A stretch of DNA of 43,885 nt from NCBI GenBank assembly GCA_902800585.1, contig CADCEW010000016.1, positions 1-43,885 of the forward strand, written 5' to 3'. The DNA is from an uncultured Prevotellaceae bacterium (lineage in GTDB: Bacteria; Bacteroidota; Bacteroidia; Bacteroidales; Bacteroidaceae). Under the pieces are notes generated by a model. The model searched no databases and was not told where the DNA came from. It was given only the letters and a program-made list of their open reading frames with translations. Shown one piece after another: positions 8,195 through 16,583 of this stretch. How positions within the stretch are numbered: position 1 is the first letter of the stretch; every line of letters starts with the position of its first letter. The translations under genes were made by a program, and so were the position numbers.

Positions 8195-9623
8195 CCAGCA
8201 GGCTTCCGTTATAGAGCCAAAGGAAGACCGTAATAAGAATGAGGAGAATCCGAACGACATTATAACGACATAACGTCATAACGTTATAACGAGAGGCTGC
8301 CAATACAGAATACGCGATACATATCGGCATCACAAAAGCCCAGTGGGATGCCATGATATAGACCTCGTTCAAACCAAAGCCTAATCTCAGGTGGATTACC
8401 ATATCGAAGGCAAAGCCTGCAAGTGTAAGCCACAGGAAACGACTCTTACGTCCAAACCATATGCCGACAAGGGAGAGGATGACTAAAACAGCCTCTACTG
8501 CATAGCATATCCACCAACGGTACACTACGATCAAAGGACGATTGCGTAAGGTGTCACCCAACAACTCATCCTGATGAAGCATGATGGACTCACCGAAGAG
8601 ATTCTCTACCATTGAGTCCCAACGAGGCGTCGTGATATCCGTCCACCGCAAAAAGATACTCTTACCCTTGATAGGCAAGCCCTTGTGCATACTGTTCCAT
8701 CGCTCCTTCGCCTCTTTTTTTTGTTGAAGACGATACATCTTTGTAAACGCTGCCTCTTTCTCTTTAGGATTAGTAATTGAGGTCGTATCCATAAATGCCT
8801 TATAGGCTTGTTGTTTAGCCATCTGCTGCTTTTTGATGGCTGCCCTCTTTTGTTCTTTTTCCTTAGGCTGCACATAGACATAATACTCCCAATTGGCAAA
8901 ACCCCACAACAACGCAGCAGGCAAGATGACAGCAAGTAAGAGGTATTTCGGACGGAAGAAGCGTATACCATTGGTAAACAAAGCATCGATGTATATCTTT
9001 ACACCATTGCTCAACGTGATACCTGCAGTGACGACAAACAAAATGACCGTTTGAGGAATCGTCCATTCTTTGCCTTTCCGCATATAACTACCCGACAGAT
9101 AGAGTGCCATGAGTAACAGACACATCGATACCGTGAAATGGTCGGGTACGATACTTGCCACTATGATATGGGCAAAACCATAAAACAGGAAGGTGAGGAT
9201 GATGGCATCCTTCCGTAACACTCCAATAATCTCACGGAAGATACGATAAAGAAATAGGACGGAATAAACATTGCATACCAACAGGATGCCTGCCAACAAG
9301 AACTGCACGAGGTTGTAGCCAGTCAAAGCTATCAGTCCGTTATTCAGCAAGAAGAGCGGATAGACGAAGAAGGCAAGTAACGGATGACGGAATACTTGAT
9401 AGGTAGTGCCCCAATGGGTAACGACGGCATAGGTGATGGGGTCGTAGCCTGACACATGAAACTGACTATAGAACACACCGCCATTCTCAATGGACTCTTT
9501 CAGAAATGAATCGGAGAAACACCAGATACAACACGCATGAAGGAAGAGGCTGATGAGCACGAAGGCTATGACAAGTCCCTTTTCTTCTTTTCTGATGCGC
9601 AGAAAACCAAACATCTTCTTCAT
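8166..9623 (-). CDS. polytopic membrane protein, DUF6080-like (copy A)
   Basis: A 485-residue protein with about ten hydrophobic helices and a long central soluble, basic loop (roughly residues 250-340). After the first helix comes a conserved segment HVSGYDPITYAVVTHWG followed by RHPLLAFFVYPL, shared nearly residue for residue with the next gene upstream, so the two are tandem paralogues. The topology, with an acidic residue in the first external loop, resembles GT-C glycosyltransferases that use lipid-linked donors, but no catalytic assignment can be made. The DUF6080 name is from memory. It closes the 12-gene minus-strand run. Residues 444-454 (RYNVMTLCRYNV region) come from an 8-bp repeat between two late helices. 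Confidence 0.7.
   Translation of the reverse strand: MKKMFGFLRIRKEEKGLVIAFVLISLFLHACCIWCFSDSFLKESIENGGVFYSQFHVSGYDPITYAVVTHWGTTYQVFRHPLLAFFVYPLFLLNNGLIALTGYNLVQFLLAGILLVCNVYSVLFLYRIFREIIGVLRKDAIILTFLFYGFAHIIVASIVPDHFTVSMCLLLMALYLSGSYMRKGKEWTIPQTVILFVVTAGITLSNGVKIYIDALFTNGIRFFRPKYLLLAVILPAALLWGFANWEYYVYVQPKEKEQKRAAIKKQQMAKQQAYKAFMDTTSITNPKEKEAAFTKMYRLQQKKEAKERWNSMHKGLPIKGKSIFLRWTDITTPRWDSMVENLFGESIMLHQDELLGDTLRNRPLIVVYRWWICYAVEAVLVILSLVGIWFGRKSRFLWLTLAGFAFDMVIHLRLGFGLNEVYIMASHWAFVMPICIAYSVLAASRYNVMTLCRYNVVRILLILITVFLWLYNGSLLVSYLLGGAF
8262..8293. repeat. 8-bp tandem array ATAACGNN, 4 units, in frame
   Basis: ATAACG begins at 8262, 8270, 8278 and 8286, an exact period of 8, with two variable bases in each unit. 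It lies within DUF6080-like copy A. A second array of the same family lies between rpsB and tsf. Confidence 0.8.
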
Positions 9624-9635
9624 ACCTTCTATCTT

Positions 9636-11021
9636 TTAGTCAAACCAGAATGCGATGGAGACAGGGGACTGTTGTGACCACTCCACTATCAGTGCGATAT
9701 TATGTATCAGTAAATAGACTGTCAAGAGGGCAATGAGTGTTCTAAGGCTGTTAGCGATTAGCCTTTGGCGATTAGCTGTTGGCTTTTGGCAATTGGCTTT
9801 TAGCAAATAGGCAAAAGCGATGGGGAAGATATAAATCCAGTGTGCAGACATGATATATATCTCGTTGATGGCAAACCCCAAACCGATATGCATCAAGGCA
9901 TCGGGAAGAATACCCAACAGACACATCCACAACAGTCGTTCACGAAAACCGCAACAGATACCTGCAAGCAACAAGAGTACTAACAACACTTCCACTACAT
10001 AATTCCACGGATGATGATACGACAACAGGACAGGTCGTTCACTATTCAGGATATCATCCAACACATAATCCTCATGCAACTGAAGGGACTCACCAAAGAC
10101 ATTCTCTTTCAATGTCTCCCAACGGGAAGTCGTCTTGTCCGTCCATTTGAGGATACTACCCTTTCCAAAGGGCTTTCCCTTGTGAATCACCCATGGTGCA
10201 TGCTTATATCGTTCATGATCCTCCCGTGCCTTCTTGATCATCTCCGCCTTGTGTTCCTGAAAGTATTTCTTCTCCGCTTGCTCTTTGGGATAGACATACA
10301 CACGTTCCTCCCACAATCCCAAGCCAACAGCCAATAGCCAACATCCAATAGCAATCATAAAATACTTCCAATGGAAGAAGCCCTTGCCACGTGCTATCAA
10401 CTCGGCAGCAAGGACCTTGGCACCATTCGTCAGGGTTACGCCAGCAGTGAGGAATACCAACAATGCCGACTTCCACGTCTGCAACACTCTTCCTTCTTTC
10501 GATGCCTTCCCTATCAGATAGAGAGACCAGAGTATCAGGAAGAGGGAGATGCCGAAATGGTCGGTAGCAATATAAGTTATCAGGACATAGGCGAGGCTAA
10601 AGAAAAATACTGTCAACAAGGTGGCATCCCATCTACCTAATCCTATCAACTCTTGCAGGATGCGATAGAGGATGATGGTGGTACAAAAACCAAAGAAAAG
10701 GATGATGACGGCAGCAATATACAAGGCTCCATTGATACCCAACAGTGATATCAGTATCTGATTAAGTCCATAAGGCAACCACATGAGATAGGGTAGTAAC
10801 GGATGACGCAGCACGTCGTACTTCATCCCCCACTCCGTCAATACGGAATAGGTAGTGGCATCAAAGCCTGAGACATGGTAGTTATACGACAAAAGTTTTC
10901 CATAATCATCACTGATGACTGAGAAAAGTGCATCATATTTGGTTATCAGCAGTCCATTCAGGATGACTAACAGCAACAGGACGCCCAGTCCTAATATCCA
11001 TTCCTCACGTCTCAGTCTCAT
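9636..11021 (-). CDS. polytopic membrane protein, DUF6080-like (copy B)
   Basis: A 461-residue paralogue of the downstream gene. It shares the first-loop segment YHVSGFDATTYSVLTEWG, RHPLLPYLMW, the central KWTDKTTSRWETL block and the late LGFAINEIYIMSAHW block. It has about ten transmembrane helices with a soluble basic loop at about residues 240-320. Its ATG overlaps the stop of the HAD gene by one base (TGATG) and its stop is 12 bases from copy A, so it is cotranscribed with both. Two AGCCAAN-family arrays lie inside the gene: one is read as part of a hydrophobic helix (residues 222-234, AIGCWLLAVG), the other as a polar inter-helix loop (residues 406-424). Function is unknown; a GT-C-like role in envelope glycan assembly is an inference from topology and neighbours. 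Confidence 0.7.
   Translation of the reverse strand: MRLRREEWILGLGVLLLLVILNGLLITKYDALFSVISDDYGKLLSYNYHVSGFDATTYSVLTEWGMKYDVLRHPLLPYLMWLPYGLNQILISLLGINGALYIAAVIILFFGFCTTIILYRILQELIGLGRWDATLLTVFFFSLAYVLITYIATDHFGISLFLILWSLYLIGKASKEGRVLQTWKSALLVFLTAGVTLTNGAKVLAAELIARGKGFFHWKYFMIAIGCWLLAVGLGLWEERVYVYPKEQAEKKYFQEHKAEMIKKAREDHERYKHAPWVIHKGKPFGKGSILKWTDKTTSRWETLKENVFGESLQLHEDYVLDDILNSERPVLLSYHHPWNYVVEVLLVLLLLAGICCGFRERLLWMCLLGILPDALMHIGLGFAINEIYIMSAHWIYIFPIAFAYLLKANCQKPTANRQRLIANSLRTLIALLTVYLLIHNIALIVEWSQQSPVSIAFWFD
9751..9806. repeat. 7-bp tandem array TTRGCNN, 8 units, in frame
   Basis: Eight uninterrupted 7-mers begin TTAGC or TTGGC (TTAGCGA, TTAGCCT, TTGGCGA, TTAGCTG, TTGGCTT, TTGGCAA, TTGGCTT, TTAGCAA). 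This is the longest member of the AGCCAAN/TTGGCTN family here. It encodes NCQKPTANRQRLIANS in DUF6080-like copy B. Confidence 0.85.
10322..10356. repeat. 7-bp tandem array (AGCCAAN family), 5 units
   Basis: AGCCAAC, AGCCAAT, AGCCAAC, ATCCAAT and AGCAATC follow without gap inside DUF6080-like copy B. On the coding (minus) strand it is read in a frame giving IAIGCWLLAVG, so it contributes to a transmembrane helix rather than a loop. Confidence 0.75.
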
Positions 11022-11602
11022 CAGCGGAAAGGTTTATAATGTGCCTCGTCAGCAAAGGCAAGCAGTTCACGATCGCCTTTGCTATCACCATAGGCCGTCA
11101 GATAATAGTCCTCGCGATGAGGATACAGTTCCTTGATACGATTCACTTTCTCCTGTCCGTAGCAGTTCTTTGTCAGGAAACGACCAGTCAGTCGTCCATC
11201 CTCCACCTCTATCTGTGTCCCCAATACTTTCACATTTGGGAAGAAAGGCTGTACCCAGTTGTCAATAGACGCACTGATGATGAGTACTTCCGCTCCAGCA
11301 TTCCAAGCCTCATTCAATGTCTTCAGTCCTTCTGGACGCAACAGATGATGGTTCTTCTCTGCAAAATGACGACACAGTGAATTGAAGGTATCTATCGTCA
11401 TCCCCTTGAAGAAATAAGAGAACACTTTCTGTTTTGCCTGATAGTTGGGATAGAGCCTCAACTTCATCATGATGATAAGCGGCAAACGATACAGGAAACC
11501 TCTTATAAAAGCATCAATACCCTTGGCATGAAGGATAAACATGAGTAGCGTGTCTCGGGTAGTGAGTGTCCCGTCAAAGTCAAAGGCAACAATCTTCTTC
11601 AT
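11021..11602 (-). CDS. HAD superfamily (subfamily IB) phosphatase
   Basis: A 193-residue haloacid-dehalogenase-fold hydrolase. Motif I is VAFDFDGTLT, with the nucleophile and acid-base aspartates at residues 7 and 9. Motif II is the VLIISAS strand. Motif III/IV includes AYGDSKGDRELL near the C-terminus, as in phosphoserine phosphatase-like IB enzymes. The ATG at 11602 overlaps the acyltransferase stop in an ATGA quartet and places motif I at the N-terminus; longer upstream extensions would run inside the acyltransferase gene. The substrate is unknown. Its place among lipid A and glycan genes suggests a phosphorylated lipid or sugar intermediate. Confidence 0.82.
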   Translation of the reverse strand: MKKIVAFDFDGTLTTRDTLLMFILHAKGIDAFIRGFLYRLPLIIMMKLRLYPNYQAKQKVFSYFFKGMTIDTFNSLCRHFAEKNHHLLRPEGLKTLNEAWNAGAEVLIISASIDNWVQPFFPNVKVLGTQIEVEDGRLTGRFLTKNCYGQEKVNRIKELYPHREDYYLTAYGDSKGDRELLAFADEAHYKPFR

Positions 11603-12579
11603 GGCATAACACGTTGAATCAGGTAATGTAACAGCCACGACAGGGGTATCGCAAACAACAATGTCAACAATACCGTTGGCCAATAGCCTAGATGATAGGG
11701 TATGATATATACCATCACGAAATGATGATGGATGAGATAGAGTTCCAGACTGATGGTCCCGAGGAAGGCACTTCCGCGATTCAGCCAGGAAGGTGTATGA
11801 CGGAATAATTCTGCTAGAATCAACAACAAAGATATCGTCAAGGGAATATAAATCATCCGCTCCGCAAACAAGGGGAAACGACCATGCCGCACCTGTTCGA
11901 GATAGATACAAGCACTTGCCGTAGCCAAGAAGGTCAGTATGACCAACCCCCATGCACCTTTCTCCATCTTCTTCTCTGTCCTCACCCATTCACCACAGTT
12001 GATGCCAAGAAAGAAGATAGGTAAACGACTCCAGAATATCTCAATATGTCCGACGGCTTTATGGATAGGAATAACCCACTGCACACAGATACACCAAACC
12101 ATCATCAGGACAGGAAGCCAACGCCATGAAGGACTCCGTTGTATCAGTCGCATATATAACGGTGCCCACAGATAAAGCATCATGATGGCAGGAATATACC
12201 AAAAGGTCCCTTCATCGTGCAACCAGAAATCCCAGTTGATGGTAATATCGCCTATCAGGTCTATGATACTGCCTGTCTTCCAGTCGAAACGAGGGATATA
12301 ATAGAGTGACGACATGATGAGCCAGGCAGGGAAGATACGTAACAACCGACGCTTATAGAACTGTTTGGTAGACGGATTCTTTACCCATGAAAACCACAGT
12401 CCAATACCACTCAGGAAGAGAAACATATCGACGCCGATGTTGCCACAGCGACGCAAACCAAAGAAAGCATCACTACGAGGCAACGACATATGGAAAAGGA
12501 CGATGAAGATGATAGCTGCACCCATCAACTCTCCCCGATAACGGCTCAGGTCTTTCCATGTTATCTCATTCAAACTCAT
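11599..12579 (-). CDS. membrane acyltransferase, Acyltransferase_3 family (second copy)
   Basis: A 326-residue protein of the OafA/OatA-type acyltransferase_3 family, which O-acylates surface polysaccharides. After the first helix comes FIVLFHMSLP with the conserved His, then RRCGNIGVDMFLFLSGIGLWFSW and FYKRRLLRIFPAWL, where the Arg-rich turn is characteristic. About ten hydrophobic helices follow. The ATG at 12579 overlaps the upstream stop by 4 bases. It follows a related acyltransferase gene and precedes the HAD phosphatase gene in the same tightly packed run. Confidence 0.83.
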   Translation of the reverse strand: MSLNEITWKDLSRYRGELMGAAIIFIVLFHMSLPRSDAFFGLRRCGNIGVDMFLFLSGIGLWFSWVKNPSTKQFYKRRLLRIFPAWLIMSSLYYIPRFDWKTGSIIDLIGDITINWDFWLHDEGTFWYIPAIMMLYLWAPLYMRLIQRSPSWRWLPVLMMVWCICVQWVIPIHKAVGHIEIFWSRLPIFFLGINCGEWVRTEKKMEKGAWGLVILTFLATASACIYLEQVRHGRFPLFAERMIYIPLTISLLLILAELFRHTPSWLNRGSAFLGTISLELYLIHHHFVMVYIIPYHLGYWPTVLLTLLFAIPLSWLLHYLIQRVMP

Positions 12580-13631
12580 AGTCTTGGACTCGGTATTTGG
12601 TCGATGATTTTCTTCACAGCCCATGAGAGGGCGATGGTAGCGACGACATAAAGCATCAGTCCGTCGTAGATATCCTGTCGCCAAGCAATGTTAATAAATA
12701 GCTTTCTGGCAATGGGATGTGCCACAAACATAGCGGCTGAGATACTACCGAACCACACCATCAGGCTCATCACCGTCAGCGGCATGGCCTTCACGATAGC
12801 GATAGTACCTACGATAATCAGTATAGGTATCCATAACCATGACTGATAATGGAAGCACATGACAAATATCAACGCAGCGACAACTACTGCCACCATAGCC
12901 CAAAGCCAACGCGACATGGAGCAACGGAATCTGTCAATAGAACGCCCTACAAGGATTCCTGCTCCAAAAGGCAACATGCCTCCGATGAAATTATAACGTA
13001 TGCGATTCAGTGTCTCTCCCTCAGGATCACAGAACACCTGTAACAACCAACAGACGGCAACCAAAGTGATAACCACCCAGTTCTTCTGTCGATAAAGCAA
13101 CAACCGATAGACGATATACAGTTCCAGCATCAATCCGAAGAACCAGTAGATGCCTGGCCAGATAATCTTATCAGGAGTTGGCAGCACATTAATATACATC
13201 AGCAACTGGGCGATGACGTTGTACCAATGATACTGAAAACGCCCTGGCGTCATGATATCCACGATGATGAAGAGGACGAAGCCCACTATCAACATGCGCA
13301 ACAGTTTCAGATAGTTGTAACGGATAAAAGGCACGATTGCCACTTGTTCCTGCATCTTCCGCTCATACTTCATCACCAATCCGAAACCACTGAGAAAGAG
13401 GAATACAGGTACACCATAATGTCCGAAATACGATAAGAGGTGAACAGGCAACAGGGTATCAGGATGGGTGATGACCTGCCAGAGTCCTTCGTTATGGGTA
13501 TTGAAAAACTGATACTCGTTTTCTTTCACTATCTTTCCAATGAAATGACAGTAGTTATGTAACATGATGGCGAGAATGGCAATCCCTCGCATCGCCGTAC
13601 ACTCTTCCCGTGTCAGAAACTCATTTTTCAC
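12576..13631 (-). CDS. membrane acyltransferase, Acyltransferase_3 family (first copy)
   Basis: A 351-residue polytopic acyltransferase. ECTAMRGIAILAIMLHNYCHF has the R-G-x-A and HN features of the family, and FGHYGVPVFLFLSGFGLVMKYERK plus NYLKLLRMLIVGFVLF complete the signature. It overlaps the 3' end of the phosphoethanolamine transferase gene by 11 bases and the next acyltransferase by 4, so expression is likely coupled. It resembles its downstream neighbour in plan but has clearly diverged, so the two may modify different sugars or transfer different acyl groups. Confidence 0.82.
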   Translation of the reverse strand: MKNEFLTREECTAMRGIAILAIMLHNYCHFIGKIVKENEYQFFNTHNEGLWQVITHPDTLLPVHLLSYFGHYGVPVFLFLSGFGLVMKYERKMQEQVAIVPFIRYNYLKLLRMLIVGFVLFIIVDIMTPGRFQYHWYNVIAQLLMYINVLPTPDKIIWPGIYWFFGLMLELYIVYRLLLYRQKNWVVITLVAVCWLLQVFCDPEGETLNRIRYNFIGGMLPFGAGILVGRSIDRFRCSMSRWLWAMVAVVVAALIFVMCFHYQSWLWIPILIIVGTIAIVKAMPLTVMSLMVWFGSISAAMFVAHPIARKLFINIAWRQDIYDGLMLYVVATIALSWAVKKIIDQIPSPRL

Positions 13632-15432
13632 GCTTAAGCTTATTATAGTCTACACTATTTTTCAATAGTCGCGGACGTTTCTCATTATAGTCACTGTTCA
13701 GCACATCATAGTCCTTCCGATAGTCTTTCGTGTGGATACCACCTAAGAACAACAGGGTATGCGGCAACAGGTCTATCATATACGGACGATTCCGATAACG
13801 CTTGATAGTCTCCCATCCATAAGGATGTGCCAAACGGTAAGGTTCCGAAGCCCATATCCAGAAAGGTATCTCAAACTCCTCACGGGCCAGCCGATAGTCA
13901 ATGACTGCCGAATGGTTACGTCCAAAGTAATCAAGGGTATTGAAACACTCCTCTCCATGGTCAGGCATATAGATAACAATCGCATCCTGATACTCGAAAC
14001 GACGGATAATCTCATCGACAATGGAGTCGTTATAGAGTGTGGCATTATCATAGTCGGCATTGATCTGCAAACGGTTCTCTGTCAGTTTCTTGTTAGGATA
14101 GTCGGCAGGGGTAAACTTCCTGCGTGTCTTCACTGGGAAGCGTCCCCGATAGTCTACGTGCTGTCCCATCAGATGGAAGATAGTCAACTGATGCCTATGA
14201 TGCTTTTTCGCCTCTAACGCATCATACGCTTTCAAGAGTCCATCGTCATAAGGATAGAGTCGTTGGTTACGGGTATCAAAAAACTGTCGACTCAATTCCG
14301 GGTAGTTCAGGAAGAAACCACCGCTAAAGTCATAGACTTCCTCGCCTGCCTTCGGCAAGAATTGATTGGTGAGGAAGGTCACATGATAGCCTGCCTTGCG
14401 GAATACCTCAGGGAACATCGGAAGGTCTGTCCAGTTACCTTGGTCTCCGACAGCATATAGTGAGAATACATACTTAAACACATAACTCGTCAGGTTCCAT
14501 GGTGACACCACATCGGTGAAGGCAATGAGCGTACTATCCTGCATACGTTTCAACTGCCGAGGTGTTGTGGGCTTGTCATAGCCGTAGAGTTGAGAGCGGT
14601 GTTTATTGAAACTCTCACCGATAATCAGCACGATTTGTGGACTGCGGAAATCACAACTGTCTACCTGTACCTTCTCTGTCGTTGTTAGCAGATGTGTAAT
14701 CTGCTGAGAAGCGAGACGATTGGCATACAGGCTGAACACCATGCGATGGATGGGCAGATAGAGGTTGGCGCATCCTTTCGTCGTCAACTCATGCTCCACT
14801 TCTCCGAGATTCGTTTTCGTCATCAGTCGTACCATCGCCTGTTTATTCGCCCAACACGCAGTAGCACAATAGATAAACAAGCCAAAGGCTATCATACCCA
14901 AAATGGCTTGAGAAAGAAGTTCTACTTGTGGATTCAAACGAAGTCCTATCGCTTTCTGTCTTTTCTTCCACCATGCACTGAATATCTCCCAGAGGATATG
15001 TAACAGGGCAATGAGTAGAATCCAACCTGTCTTCGAGATAAAGATGTCCCTGCCCAGATAAGAATCCAAGAACTCGCCAGCCTCCCGTCCTGTGGTTTCG
15101 AAAAAGAGCATGAGCATCGTCGGCGTCAGTGTCGACTCGAAATGCACATAACAGAACATATCTATCAAGGCAACAGCATAAAGGATGAAGGCAATGATAC
15201 CACGAATCCAGATACGGATCTTTTGAGGTATCAGCGTTAGTAGGACACAGAGGGCATATAAATCGAAGAAGAGTTCAGTGGCAGACAAGTCATAAGGTTT
15301 GGCGCCTTTCAGATGCAGACGAATCTCTGTCTGTGTACAGAGATAACCCAAGACAAACATAAACACGAAGAATGCCGCATTCACACGTATGGGCTTCCAT
15401 AGCCATCCGAATATCTTCAAGATCTTATTCAT
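13621..15432 (-). CDS. phosphoethanolamine transferase (EptA/CptA-like, sulfatase fold)
   Basis: A 603-residue inner-membrane enzyme with five N-terminal helices (to about residue 200) and a large periplasmic alkaline-phosphatase/sulfatase domain. QIVLIIGESFNKHRSQLYGY (Glu near 272) and IYMPDHGEE (Asp-His near 490) are metal-binding motifs. The likely phosphothreonine nucleophile is in SPWNLTSYVFKYVFSLY. The family moves phosphoethanolamine from phosphatidylethanolamine onto lipid A or core sugar and lowers binding of cationic peptides. The start ATG overlaps the nadD stop by 4 bases. No other candidate function fits this domain order; which acceptor is used is not visible. Confidence 0.87.
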   Translation of the reverse strand: MNKILKIFGWLWKPIRVNAAFFVFMFVLGYLCTQTEIRLHLKGAKPYDLSATELFFDLYALCVLLTLIPQKIRIWIRGIIAFILYAVALIDMFCYVHFESTLTPTMLMLFFETTGREAGEFLDSYLGRDIFISKTGWILLIALLHILWEIFSAWWKKRQKAIGLRLNPQVELLSQAILGMIAFGLFIYCATACWANKQAMVRLMTKTNLGEVEHELTTKGCANLYLPIHRMVFSLYANRLASQQITHLLTTTEKVQVDSCDFRSPQIVLIIGESFNKHRSQLYGYDKPTTPRQLKRMQDSTLIAFTDVVSPWNLTSYVFKYVFSLYAVGDQGNWTDLPMFPEVFRKAGYHVTFLTNQFLPKAGEEVYDFSGGFFLNYPELSRQFFDTRNQRLYPYDDGLLKAYDALEAKKHHRHQLTIFHLMGQHVDYRGRFPVKTRRKFTPADYPNKKLTENRLQINADYDNATLYNDSIVDEIIRRFEYQDAIVIYMPDHGEECFNTLDYFGRNHSAVIDYRLAREEFEIPFWIWASEPYRLAHPYGWETIKRYRNRPYMIDLLPHTLLFLGGIHTKDYRKDYDVLNSDYNEKRPRLLKNSVDYNKLKREK

Positions 15433-16007
15433 CGATACAGTCGTTTGACATCCTCTATAATCACATCAGGCACCAAACCTTCGATGGACGCTCCTCGTTT
15501 CACCCGTTCCCTGATTTCCGTACTCGATACAGGCAATAGTTCCGCTTGTATCGTACCAACCTGTCCTTCACGGGGATATACCACCACATCATATTCTCGC
15601 AGGATATCCTTCCAGTGATACCATCGGGTGAAACGTTCCCAGTTGTCTCCTCCTATCACCAACGTGAACTCCCTGTCAGGATAATCTTGTTGGAGATGCT
15701 GGAGCGTATGCCATGTGTAGGAAGGTTTGGAGAGATGAAACTCATAGTCGCTAGCCTCAACACCCGCTACCCCTTCCAATGCTTTCTGTGCCAGTTGGAA
15801 ACGCAGGTCATCCTCCAACAAATCAGTTGCCTCTCGTTTCAATGGATTCTGTGGCGACACCATCAGCCATATCTCGTCCAACTCCGTCTGTCGGAGTATT
15901 TCCTTTGCCAGTGCGATATGTCCGCAATGAATCGGATTGAACGAGCCGCCGAAGATGCCTGTCTTAATTTGGCTATTGGCTGTTGGCTGTTGGCTATTAG
16001 CTTTCAT
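15429..16007 (-). CDS. nadD: nicotinate (nicotinamide) nucleotide adenylyltransferase
   Basis: A 192-residue NadD, which adenylates nicotinate mononucleotide in NAD synthesis. TGIFGGSFNPIHCGH (residues 16-30) is the nucleotidyltransferase HxGH region, LVIGGDNWERFTRW is typical of NadD, and SSTEIRERVKRG near the C-terminus is the ISSTxIR motif. The first 13 residues (MKANSQQPTANSQ) precede the fold and are translated from a 7-bp tandem array, so the start codon appears to have been recruited through repeat sequence. It starts 3 bases after the gmk stop. The gmk-nadD pairing is familiar in Bacteroidales; the overlap with a phosphoethanolamine transferase is less usual. Confidence 0.93.
   Translation of the reverse strand: MKANSQQPTANSQIKTGIFGGSFNPIHCGHIALAKEILRQTELDEIWLMVSPQNPLKREATDLLEDDLRFQLAQKALEGVAGVEASDYEFHLSKPSYTWHTLQHLQQDYPDREFTLVIGGDNWERFTRWYHWKDILREYDVVVYPREGQVGTIQAELLPVSSTEIRERVKRGASIEGLVPDVIIEDVKRLYR
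15969..16003. repeat. 7-bp tandem array (TTGGCTN), 5 units, at the nadD start
   Basis: TTGGCTA, TTGGCTG, TTGGCTG, TTGGCTA and TTAGCTT occur at exact period 7, directly after the nadD start codon. They encode its N-terminal extension ANSQQPTANSQ. Confidence 0.85.
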
Positions 16008-16010
16008 ATA

Positions 16011-16583
16011 CTATTTCAAAAAGTTGCTGACCAGTGTGTGTGTCTCTTCTTGCGCCTTCTCCAAATCGTCGTTAACAACGACAACATCAAAGTCTTTAGC
16101 AAATGTGAGTTCATACGCTGCCTTAGACAATCTTGTCTCTATGGCTTCAGGCGTATCCGTACCACGACCCTCAAGTCGTCTTCTGAGTTCCTCGATAGAT
16201 GGTGGTTGTATGAATAAGCTGAGCGCCTTCTTACCATAATATTTTTTTATATTTATTCCACCTTTTACATCTACATCAAAAACTACATTCTGTCCTTGAT
16301 TTAACTGATTTTCAATCTGCTGTTTCAAAGTACCATAAAACCTATCTTGATATACCTCTTCGTATTCGAGGAATTCATTATTCTCTATTTTCTTTCGAAA
16401 CTCTTCTGGTGTTATAAAGAAATATTCAACTCCGTTCTTTTCTGTGCCACGAGGAGAGCGTGACGTACAAGATATCGAAAAATACAAATTAAGTTCTGGG
16501 TGATTATTCATTAGCCAATTCACTATCGTAGACTTCCCTGACCCTGACGGTGCTGAAAAAATGATAAGTCTTCCTTTTGTCAT
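16011..16583 (-). CDS. gmk: guanylate kinase
   Basis: A 190-residue GMP kinase, usual length for the family. The P-loop is FSAPSGSGKST near the N-terminus. The GMP-binding segment SCTSRSPRGTEKNGVEYFF, the VVFDVDVKGG strand and the lid RRRLEGRGTD are all intact. It is essential for guanine nucleotide synthesis. The start overlaps the four-helix-bundle gene by an ATGA quartet. Base composition changes inside the gene: 60-base blocks starting at 16261, 16321 and 16381 count about 30-32 percent GC, while the block at 16141 counts about 52 percent. The N-terminal two thirds (residues about 1-117) therefore look like foreign or recombined DNA. Confidence 0.95.
   Translation of the reverse strand: MTKGRLIIFSAPSGSGKSTIVNWLMNNHPELNLYFSISCTSRSPRGTEKNGVEYFFITPEEFRKKIENNEFLEYEEVYQDRFYGTLKQQIENQLNQGQNVVFDVDVKGGINIKKYYGKKALSLFIQPPSIEELRRRLEGRGTDTPEAIETRLSKAAYELTFAKDFDVVVVNDDLEKAQEETHTLVSNFLK

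Noticed and set aside
11603-11989. N-terminal extension of the HAD phosphatase
   Set aside because: The extension lies antiparallel to nothing useful and inside the acyltransferase coding region on the same strand in another frame; the HAD motif I starts right after the ATG at 11602.
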